DNA of 10,326 bases from an uncultured Desulfobacterium sp. (lineage in GTDB: Bacteria; Desulfobacterota; Desulfobacteria; Desulfobacterales; Desulfobacteraceae). The notes beneath the pieces are model-generated. The model was given only the letters and a program-made list of their open reading frames with translations, had not been told where the DNA came from and did no database searches. The translations under genes and the position numbers were made by a program. The stretch covers positions 1 through 10,326 of the forward strand of contig CAKZLA010000505.1 of NCBI GenBank assembly GCA_937124525.1, read 5' to 3'. This document shows, one piece after another, positions 1 to 6,189 of this stretch (position 1 is the first letter of the stretch; each line of letters begins with the position of its first letter).

Positions 1-2
1 GC

Positions 3-896
3 TTCGGGTCCGGCCTGGCAAATGTTCCCATGATGGGACTGGTTTCCCACTGGTTTCTTAAAAGCAACCGGGGGCAGGCAGCTGGCACCATGCTGTCGGG
101 GAATGGCATTGCAATTGTGTTTGCAGGGATGTTTATCCCATGGGTAAATATGATCGTGGGAAGTGAAGGCTGGAGGACCAGCTGGTTAACCATGGGGAGC
201 ATCTGCCTTGCCGTTGCCGCCATGGCAGCATTTTTCCTGCGTAATGAACCCGGAGAAAAAGGAATTACCCCCCTGGGAACACCCGAAAAAGCACAAAAAC
301 CCTTTCCGAATATCGCAAAAAAACTAAAACCAAACAAATGGGATATGGTGCACCTGGGGTGCATTTATGCCATCTTCGGGGCAACCTATGTGGTTTATGC
401 CACCTTTATAGTTACAACCATGGTCAATGATCGAGGGTTTGGTGAGAACACGGCAGGTACATTCTGGGCGGTTGTCGGTGGCCTTTCGATTTTTTCCGGG
501 CCATTGTTTGGATGGTTGTCCGACAAATTGGGACGAAAAACCGGCATGATGCTGGTTTACACGTTATTCACCATTTCCTATATTCTGGTGGCTGCCAATC
601 TCCCGGACCCATTTTTATATGCATCCATAGGTATTTTCGGCTTGGCCGTATGGAGCATCCCAACCATCATGTCTGCCGCCGTAGGAGACTATACCGGTCC
701 TGTTCGAGCAGTAAAGGCCTTTGGTTTCATTACCCTGTTTTTTGGAGTCGGTCAGATTACCGGGCCTGCTGTGGCGGGTTTTACCGCAGACATAACGGGA
801 ACGTTTTGTACTGCATTCTGGTTGTGCGCTGTCTTAAGCAGCGGGGCAGTTATCCTGACATATTTTCTGCGACCGCCTTCTGAAAATCAAGCTTGA
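3..896 (+). CDS. MFS transporter, C-terminal part (5' end outside window)
   Basis: An open frame enters from the left edge and runs to TGA at 894-896, giving about 297 residues. The ATG codons at 30 and 33 are internal, because the frame is open upstream and reads FGSGLANVPMMGLVSHWF, a typical mid-helix stretch. I see about nine hydrophobic segments (roughly TM4-TM12 of a 12-helix carrier), split by a polar central loop rich in Lys/Pro (encoded around 255-340). After TM8 comes GWLSDKLGRKTGM, the second-half copy of the MFS motif A (GxLxDrxGRk). The family moves small solutes across the inner membrane by ion-coupled antiport or symport. The GxGxAxxPxMGLVxxWF start resembles the YbfB/YjiJ and oxalate/formate-type subfamilies, but the substrate cannot be read from sequence. 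The next gene is convergent, so this is the last gene of its unit. Confidence 0.9.
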   Translation, partial: FGSGLANVPMMGLVSHWFLKSNRGQAAGTMLSGNGIAIVFAGMFIPWVNMIVGSEGWRTSWLTMGSICLAVAAMAAFFLRNEPGEKGITPLGTPEKAQKPFPNIAKKLKPNKWDMVHLGCIYAIFGATYVVYATFIVTTMVNDRGFGENTAGTFWAVVGGLSIFSGPLFGWLSDKLGRKTGMMLVYTLFTISYILVAANLPDPFLYASIGIFGLAVWSIPTIMSAAVGDYTGPVRAVKAFGFITLFFGVGQITGPAVAGFTADITGTFCTAFWLCAVLSSGAVILTYFLRPPSENQA

Positions 897-921
897 TCAG
901 AACAGCCCGAAACAAAAAAGG

Positions 922-1042
922 GCTACCCACTTAAGGCGGGATATTCTCAAGGCTTTTTATGTGGATAATTAGCTTTCAATCCCTAAAATTCAGGCTGCTA
1001 AGACGCTTGATTTTAAAGGTTGTCCCGCCTTAAGTGGGTAGC
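922..1042. repeat. 121 bp inverted-repeat-bounded element, copy A
   Basis: The 20-base end GCTACCCACTTAAGGCGGGA (922-941) recurs as an exact reverse complement at 1023-1042, with 81 bp between. The interior has no credible gene. A related copy in the same orientation lies at 2553-2674, and by hand alignment about 95 of 122 columns agree. The perfect arms could form a long stem in RNA or single-stranded DNA. No target duplication is obvious next to the arms. It could be a MITE-like non-autonomous element or another dispersed repeat. The right arm also encodes the last residues of the antitoxin gene on the minus strand. Confidence 0.85.
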
Positions 1043-2116
1043 ATCCACCCACATAAGCTTGCGTTTAAGCTCTTTAAACCAACCCCATTTTTTCGTTAAG
1101 TATTCAAACTGCCCAACAACAATACCAGTACAAATCCCAAGTTCTTTTGCCAGTAGCTTGACTTCGTCTCGACTTTTCAAATTAACTACCTGTTGTTTGA
1201 ACTTTGCGGGAATAAGAATTTCAGATGCGAATAAATCAGCAGCAACCTCTTTGGGATCTATTTTACTTTTGTCGTTGATATATAAATCTTTTTTGCTGTC
1301 GTGGAGAACATGTCCTGCTTCATGAAAAAAAGCAAACCAAAAAAGGTCTTCTCCTTTTCCCCTAAGATTTAATAGAATCATAGCTTTATTTGGTGTTAAC
1401 CATTTTGTCGCACCACTCCATGGTACTTTTTTCATTTCAGGAACTAAAGCAAGCGCAACGCCTGCTTCAGCGCACAATTCTATCATTTTAGGAATAAATT
1501 CGTTTGGGTTAAGGATTGTCAATTTTCTAATATTTTTAATTGCAGCTTCAAATTTTTTTTTAGAATAAGGTTTACATTCAATAGTGTGGGCCTGTAGTTC
1601 ACCAAGGCGTATCCATGCAGAGGCGTGCCCTGGTCGTGTTTCAAAGCATACAGACCTTCTTGCAGCGACTTTTGGCTCATCCCATATTTTTTCCCAACCC
1701 GAAACACTTCCAACACCATAAAACTTTAATACATCATGTAAAATAAGAAAATTATCTTTATTGTCAGAAATCATTCCACGTTTTTTTAATTCATTTACGG
1801 GAATATTTTTTAACCACACTACATTTTCCTTTAAGCGTTCATGCTCTTTAATCTTAGCAAGCTGTTCTCTGTAGTTTGCTTCAAGGTTGTTCCACATCCT
1901 TGCTGGTAAATTGGTTACAAGCTCTAAAATATTTGCCGTGTCATAAGTTATTGGCTGCTCGCCTTTCATAATTCTGTTTAATGACTGAACTGTTAACCCG
2001 GTTCTCTTTGAAAGTTCTTTTTGAGACATTCCCAAAGATTCCATTAAATCTTTTAGGGTTTCGCCCGGAGGAATTGCATAATCTGGATCAAATCCATATT
2101 TTTTTTTTGCCTTCAT
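1013..2116 (-). CDS. HigA-type Xre antitoxin fused to ImmA/IrrE metallopeptidase domain
   Basis: The protein has 367 residues. Residues about 15-70 form a helix-turn-helix of the Xre/HigA type (MSQKELSKRTGLTVQSLNRI). Residues about 200-345 are an ImmA/IrrE-like (COG2856) domain with the zinc motif HEAGH at 265-269 and a downstream E290 in EVAADLFASEILIP as the expected third ligand. Classical HigA antitoxins are about 100 residues, so this is the long peptidase-fused form. By family knowledge it should bind and neutralise the upstream toxin and repress the operon. Whether the peptidase cleaves anything is unknown. The start is supported by AAGGAGA nine nt upstream, which overlaps the toxin stop codon. 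The gene is AT-rich compared with its neighbours, which suggests transfer. The tail ATHLRRDNL and the stop codon are supplied by repeat copy A, so the original C-terminus was probably replaced. Confidence 0.88.
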   Translation of the reverse strand: MKAKKKYGFDPDYAIPPGETLKDLMESLGMSQKELSKRTGLTVQSLNRIMKGEQPITYDTANILELVTNLPARMWNNLEANYREQLAKIKEHERLKENVVWLKNIPVNELKKRGMISDNKDNFLILHDVLKFYGVGSVSGWEKIWDEPKVAARRSVCFETRPGHASAWIRLGELQAHTIECKPYSKKKFEAAIKNIRKLTILNPNEFIPKMIELCAEAGVALALVPEMKKVPWSGATKWLTPNKAMILLNLRGKGEDLFWFAFFHEAGHVLHDSKKDLYINDKSKIDPKEVAADLFASEILIPAKFKQQVVNLKSRDEVKLLAKELGICTGIVVGQFEYLTKKWGWFKELKRKLMWVDATHLRRDNL

Positions 2117-2125
2117 AGTGATTTG

Positions 2126-2132
2126 TCTCCTT
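2126..2132 (-). promoter_or_regulatory. Ribosome binding site of the antitoxin, overlapping the toxin stop
   Basis: On the minus strand AAGGAGA lies nine nt before the antitoxin ATG and shares bases with the TAA stop of the toxin gene (2131-2133). This fixes the antitoxin start and suggests translational coupling of toxin and antitoxin. Confidence 0.75.
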
Positions 2133-2466
2133 AATGCGTATCTTCTATTTCTATAATTTCTACTTCAGTTATTCGGTTTTTATCCAAACCACCATCGTCT
2201 TTTTCAGGCACTGGATCATTTGCTGAAATAAAAAGCAATCTGTAGTTTCTGTTTATATCGACTGAAAACTGTCTTTTTCGGTTTCCCGAAAGTTCATGGC
2301 ATCTTGCCGGTGGAAAATTGGATATATCATCAAGAGTGTCTGCTGCCTTGAGTTCCATCATTCTTTGTAGCAACTTTCGTGAATTTTTATCCCCGACAGC
2401 TTTAACAGATTCTTTCTTTCTGCTACAGATTTTTTCTAATTTTTTTGTCTTAAAGTATATCTTCAT
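2131..2466 (-). CDS. HigB/RelE-like toxin of a type II toxin-antitoxin pair
   Basis: The protein has 111 residues. The core FPPARCHELSGNRKRQFSVD followed by INRNYRLLF matches the RelE/HigB (plasmid maintenance killer) fold: a small basic protein that in this family cuts mRNA, often on the ribosome. Length and the final strand EVEIIEIEDTH fit the family (usually 90-115 residues). Toxin-first order, with the antitoxin 14 nt downstream, is the classical higBA arrangement. The Shine-Dalgarno sequence before the ATG is weak, and a 27 bp palindrome lies 19 bp upstream of the start. An insertion-like acidic loop (around residues 83-98) precedes the last strand. The alternative name RelE/ParE superfamily is equally defensible, and the target is not readable from sequence. 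Confidence 0.85.
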   Translation of the reverse strand: MKIYFKTKKLEKICSRKKESVKAVGDKNSRKLLQRMMELKAADTLDDISNFPPARCHELSGNRKRQFSVDINRNYRLLFISANDPVPEKDDGGLDKNRITEVEIIEIEDTH

Positions 2467-2485
2467 CTTTTGCTCACGTCAAGAG

Positions 2486-2512
2486 AATGATTAACATATT
2501 ATGTTAATCATT
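2486..2512. promoter_or_regulatory. Perfect 27 bp palindrome, likely toxin-antitoxin operator
   Basis: The arms AATGATTAACATA (2486-2498) and TATGTTAATCATT (2500-2512) are exact reverse complements around one central base. The site lies just upstream of the toxin gene and covers the probable -10 box on the minus strand, so binding there would block transcription. Xre-type antitoxins usually autorepress through such sites. Binding itself is inferred. Confidence 0.7.
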
Positions 2513-2525
2513 TTTTGAAAAACAA
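2498..2525 (-). promoter_or_regulatory. Putative promoter of the toxin-antitoxin operon
   Basis: On the minus strand TTGTTT (2525-2520) and CATAAT (2503-2498) are separated by 16 bp, close to the sigma-70 consensus. The -10 box falls inside the palindromic operator, about 32 bp before the toxin ATG. The surroundings are AT-rich, so chance matches are possible. Confidence 0.45.
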
Positions 2526-2552
2526 TATTTTAAAAACATAATAAATGATTGA

Positions 2553-2674
2553 GCTATCCGCTTATGCCGGGATGTTTTCAAGACTTTTTATGTGAAAAAG
2601 TTGCTTGCAGCCCCTCAATTTAAGGGCTCTCAAGAAGCTTGATTTTAAAGGCTATCCCGCTTTAAGAGGGTAGT
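2553..2674. repeat. 122 bp inverted-repeat-bounded element, copy B
   Basis: This is a diverged copy, in the same orientation, of the element at 922-1042. It shares blocks such as CTTTTTATGTG and GCTTGATTTTAAAGG. Its ends GCTATCCGCTTATGCCGGGA (2553-2572) and TCCCGCTTTAAGAGGGTAGT (2655-2674) still form an inverted repeat, but only about 14 of 20 positions pair, whereas copy A pairs perfectly. It lies upstream of the toxin-antitoxin promoter, so the two copies flank the whole module. Confidence 0.8.
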
Positions 2675-2873
2675 CTCATATATTACCTAGTTTTTTTTTA
2701 CTTTATTAACAATTTTAAATAATATATGTAACAAAATTGAAAAAATAATTCAATCACAAAAAAACTATTTTTACACCTGCCAGCACCCCAACACCACGCT
2801 TCACACCCTGGCAGAGGTTTCCAGATGATCCTTGTCAGCCACCCTGTTTTACATTGCAAATTCGTAGATTATC

Positions 2874-2892
2874 GCGTTAGACATCTTAACGC
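2874..2892. promoter_or_regulatory. Small palindrome, possible regulator site
   Basis: GCGTTA (2874-2879) and TAACGC (2887-2892) are exact inverted arms around seven bases, about 260 bp upstream of the receiver/PPDK_N gene. It may be an operator for that operon. No known motif is recognised. Confidence 0.3.
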
Positions 2893-2995
2893 ATTTATAA
2901 TTATTTATATTCCAGATAGTTAGTGCTGTTATCGACACCGACACACATACAAAATACGTAAAAAATTACCGCATTATTACTGTGGTTTTGTCGCG

Positions 2996-3024
2996 TTGCC
3001 TAAAATTCTAAGATCAGATAATTA
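2996..3024 (+). promoter_or_regulatory. Weak sigma-70-like promoter candidate
   Basis: TTGCCT (2996-3001) and TAATTA (3019-3024) are spaced 17 bp apart, about 130 bp before the receiver/PPDK_N gene. The spacing is ideal but both boxes are imperfect, and the AT-rich background makes chance matches likely. Confidence 0.25.
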
Positions 3025-3141
3025 TACCAAGCTTTACTGCGTGAATTTTTCATACATTATTACCCTGCTACCCAACGATTAATTTTGTACCGATTGTGGG
3101 GAGGGGTCAGGCTTGGCTTATTAAGAATCAATTTTTCGGTT

Positions 3142-3145
3142 GAGG
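3142..3145 (+). promoter_or_regulatory. Ribosome binding site deciding the receiver/PPDK_N start
   Basis: GAGG, nine nt before the ATG at 3155, favours that start over the upstream TTG at 3140, which has no Shine-Dalgarno sequence at a suitable distance. Confidence 0.5.
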
Positions 3146-3154
3146 CACCGTATA

Positions 3155-6142
3155 ATGATAAGCGAAAAAAATAAAGAATGTTTCAGTAAGTTTCATGCCC
3201 GGCCCGACACATATCGGGATATCATGGCGTATGAAATCAAAGAAATACTTTTAATCTCAAGTCCTTATAACATGTTCAACATGGAAGAGGATGGAAGCCT
3301 TACATCAAAGATAATCAATGAATACAGTGGGCTGAACCTACGCTACCCCCCTGTGATCACCGGGGCCTCTTCAGCCAGGGAAGCCCTTGACCTGTTGGCT
3401 AAAAAACGATTTGACATGGTTCTTATCGTCCCCCACCTCAAGGAAACGGATGTTTTTTCCCTGGGACGTAAAATCAAGCAGGTTCAGCCAAATCTAAGAG
3501 TCATTCTCCTTTCCCCAAGCATCAGGGCTCTTCCCCCTGCCCATGATTCCCATTACGACAGCGGCATTGACACCATTTTCATCTGGTCAGGTAACTCCGA
3601 CCTTCTCATCACCCTCATTAAGAATGCTGAAGATCACATTAATGTAGACAATGATACCCAACTTGCCAATGTAAGGGTGGTCATCCTGGTGGAGGATTGT
3701 CCGGAGTACTACTCCTTTATGCTGCCCATCATCTACAAGGAAATTGTTACCCAGACCCAGGCGCTTCTTGCAACGGACCTAAATGACAGCATTAAGCTTC
3801 TAACCATGCGTGCAAGGCCCAAACTGCTCCTGGCAAAAGATTACGAACAGGCCCTGGAGTTGTATGAACGCTACAAAGATTTTTTGCTATGCGTCATCTC
3901 GGATACCCGTTTTCCCAGAAACGGCAGCCTTGATCCGGAGGCGGGCATTAAGCTTTTTTCCACCATCCGCAGTGACATCCAGGGTATTCCCTTGCTCTTG
4001 ATGAGTTCAGAAAAGTGTAATTGTAAAAAAGCCGACCAGATCCCAGCCCTGTTTCTGGACAAGAATCACCCTAACCTGCTCCATGCAACCCGTATGTTTT
4101 TCCTCAACCATCTGGGATTTGGAAATTTTGTCTTCTGCATGCCCAATGGCCGCAACATAGACATCGCAACCAACTTGATGCAGCTGGAAGCAAAACTTCC
4201 CACCATTCCCGATGAATCCCTCGTTTACCATGCCGACCGGGATCATTTTTCCTCCTGGCTCATGGCCCGTTCGGAAATAGATCTTGCCCTGAAATTCAGA
4301 GCCTGCAAAAGCGATGACTTCAAGAGCCCGGATGAACTCAGAAAATTTGTTATTAACAATATCCACCAGTTGAGAAAATTCCAGCAAAAGGGCCTGGTGT
4401 CGACGTTTAACGAAAATTATTTTGATTCAAACGTCAAGGAATTTGTCAAAATCGGCCAGGGCTCCCTGGGGGGTAAAGGCCGGGGCCTGGCTTTTATGTC
4501 AGGACTTTTGGGGCAGGAAAATGAACTCCATAAGAAGCATCCTGAATTTATGATCCGTATACCAAAAACCCTGGTCCTGTGCACGGATGTTTTTGAGGCG
4601 TTCATCACCCAGAATAACCTGGAAAATTTTGAAACTCAAAAGCACCCCGTGGAAGAGGTGGTTGAGGTTTTTCTCCGTGCAGAATTGCCGCCATGGTTGA
4701 TTCGGCAACTCAAAGTATTTTTATCCCAGATGAAGATGCCCCTGGCGGTGCGTTCATCCAGCCAATTGGAAGATGCCCATTTTCAACCCTATGCAGGTCT
4801 TTATAAAACGTATAAAATTCCCAACAATCATCCGGATCTGTCCATGCGTATCCTCCATCTGGCCAACGCCATAAAGCTTGTTTTTGCCTCCACCTACTAC
4901 GATGATGCCAAAGCGTTCCACCGGAGCACCTCCAGCCATCCGTTCCATGATTCCATGGCGGTGATTGTCCAGGCCCTTGCAGGGCAACACCATGGAGACT
5001 ATTTTTATCCCGCCGTGTCAGGGGTGGCCCAATCCATTAATTACTATCCCTTTTCTCACATGAAACCAGAAGATGGTATTGCCCACATTGCTCTTGGGCT
5101 TGGAAAAACCGTGGTGGACGGAGAAAAGAGCCTGCGGTTTTCTCCGGGTAACCCTCAAATCCTGCCGCAGTTTTCTTTGGTGGACGATATCTTAAAGAAT
5201 GCCCAGACAACATTTTATGCCTTAAAAACAAATAATTATGCCGATGAACTCCATTTTGGCCGGTATTCCAATCTTGAAAAACGCAGCCTGGATTCAGCCC
5301 TGGACGATTATCCAGTGCAAGCCCTGTCCAGCACCTATGTGCCGGAAGAAAACCGCATTCGTGACACCTGGGGTGTTGAAGGTCCAAAGATGTTGACCTT
5401 TGCCCATATCCTGAAATACAGCACCCCACCACTTTCCCCACTGCTGTGCGATCTTCTTGAGCTTGGGGGCAAAGTTTTTGGCGGTCCTGTTGAAATTGAA
5501 TTTTCCATTAATCTTTATCCTGAAAAACGGCCCAGTGACTTCTATTTTCTACAAATACGCCCCATGGCCGATCACAATACACAGCAGACAACCTGTATCT
5601 CCCAGGAGGATATAGATTCCGCATTCTGCTACTCGTCCACGGCACTTGGCAACGGGGTAATAGAAGACATCACCGACATCGTGTATGTCACCCCCCAGGC
5701 TTTTTCTGTGTCTGCAACCCCTGACATTGCCCAGGAGATCTCACGAATCAATGCCGGGCTGGTTGAAGCGGACCGCCGTTATCTGCTCATTGGCCCGGGG
5801 CGCTGGGGCGGATCGGACCGATGGCTTGGCATACCGGTGAAATGGCATAATATCTCCGGTATCGGCGCTGTCGTTGAGCTGAGAAACGAGCAACTCAATG
5901 CAGACCCCTCCCAGGGATCTCATTTTTTTCACAACATCACCTCCCTTGGCATTCCCTATATCACGGTGAATGAACTGACCAGGGGATCCCAAAAATCCAA
6001 CCCGGATTTCATAAACTGGGACTGGCTTGACGCATGTGAGGCTGTCTGTGAAACCCAATATTTACGCCATATCAGGTTGTCGGCCCCCATACTTATTAAA
6101 ATGAACGGGAAAAAATCAAAATGCGTCATTATCAGCAAATGA
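3155..6142 (+). CDS. Double-receiver protein with PEP-synthase-type ATP-binding (PPDK_N) domain
   Basis: About 995 residues from the ATG at 3155. That start is chosen because GAGG (3142-3145) precedes it by nine nt; an in-frame TTG at 3140 and an ATG at 3224 are alternatives. Residues about 25-160 form a degenerate receiver-like domain. Residues about 172-315 form a second one with the expected acidic pair E180/D181, phosphoacceptor D250 (VISDTRFP), S284 and K303. Residues about 432-804 match the pyruvate phosphate dikinase/PEP synthase N-terminal domain: KIGQGSLGGKGRGL, AVRSSSQLEDAHFQPYAGLY, then VEIEFSI...FLQIRPM. Residues about 835-995 are a conserved tail with GPGRWGGSDRWLGIPV and DPSQGSHFFHN. 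No phosphohistidine swivel motif or PEP barrel is present, so a full PEP synthase reaction is not expected. It looks cytosolic. The role is unknown; ATP-dependent phosphotransfer or metabolite sensing under two-component control is my inference. gdhA follows at 47 nt, probably in the same operon. Confidence 0.85.
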   Translation: MISEKNKECFSKFHARPDTYRDIMAYEIKEILLISSPYNMFNMEEDGSLTSKIINEYSGLNLRYPPVITGASSAREALDLLAKKRFDMVLIVPHLKETDVFSLGRKIKQVQPNLRVILLSPSIRALPPAHDSHYDSGIDTIFIWSGNSDLLITLIKNAEDHINVDNDTQLANVRVVILVEDCPEYYSFMLPIIYKEIVTQTQALLATDLNDSIKLLTMRARPKLLLAKDYEQALELYERYKDFLLCVISDTRFPRNGSLDPEAGIKLFSTIRSDIQGIPLLLMSSEKCNCKKADQIPALFLDKNHPNLLHATRMFFLNHLGFGNFVFCMPNGRNIDIATNLMQLEAKLPTIPDESLVYHADRDHFSSWLMARSEIDLALKFRACKSDDFKSPDELRKFVINNIHQLRKFQQKGLVSTFNENYFDSNVKEFVKIGQGSLGGKGRGLAFMSGLLGQENELHKKHPEFMIRIPKTLVLCTDVFEAFITQNNLENFETQKHPVEEVVEVFLRAELPPWLIRQLKVFLSQMKMPLAVRSSSQLEDAHFQPYAGLYKTYKIPNNHPDLSMRILHLANAIKLVFASTYYDDAKAFHRSTSSHPFHDSMAVIVQALAGQHHGDYFYPAVSGVAQSINYYPFSHMKPEDGIAHIALGLGKTVVDGEKSLRFSPGNPQILPQFSLVDDILKNAQTTFYALKTNNYADELHFGRYSNLEKRSLDSALDDYPVQALSSTYVPEENRIRDTWGVEGPKMLTFAHILKYSTPPLSPLLCDLLELGGKVFGGPVEIEFSINLYPEKRPSDFYFLQIRPMADHNTQQTTCISQEDIDSAFCYSSTALGNGVIEDITDIVYVTPQAFSVSATPDIAQEISRINAGLVEADRRYLLIGPGRWGGSDRWLGIPVKWHNISGIGAVVELRNEQLNADPSQGSHFFHNITSLGIPYITVNELTRGSQKSNPDFINWDWLDACEAVCETQYLRHIRLSAPILIKMNGKKSKCVIISK

Positions 6143-6177
6143 CACCGGGCAACAAGCCACCACTATTCAATATTATC

Positions 6178-6183
6178 AGGAGA
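6178..6183 (+). promoter_or_regulatory. Ribosome binding site deciding the gdhA start
   Basis: AGGAGA lies six nt before the ATG at 6190. It shows that the 23 upstream in-frame residues, which overlap the preceding gene, are not part of GdhA. Confidence 0.8.
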
Positions 6184-6189
6184 CACCAA

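Larger units (their letters stand above)
2675..3139. other. AT-rich intergenic gap, no gene seen
   Basis: This 465 bp region lies between repeat copy B and the receiver/PPDK_N gene. No frame on either strand looks like a gene. Inside a mostly A+T sequence is a GC-richer patch (about 2770-2860) holding an inverted repeat CTGCCAG (2777-2783) / CTGGCAG (2808-2814) with a 24-nt loop. A small palindrome GCGTTA-N7-TAACGC lies at 2874-2892. One weak promoter-like pair is listed separately. The gap probably holds the promoter and leader of the downstream operon, with possible remnants from insertion of the toxin-antitoxin island. Confidence 0.6.

Noticed and set aside
903..924. Terminator AGCCC/GGGCT after the MFS gene
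   Set aside because: Only five base pairs with a 12-nt loop and no T-run; it also overlaps the repeat arm.
922..2674. The 121 bp repeats as integron attC sites flanking a toxin-antitoxin cassette
   Set aside because: Size and placement fit, but the ends lack the required RYYYAAC and GTTRRRY core sites, and no integrase is in view.
6121..6189. Upstream extension of GdhA by 23 residues
   Set aside because: The extension overlaps the preceding gene, is not family-like, and a good AGGAGA site sits before the ATG at 6190.
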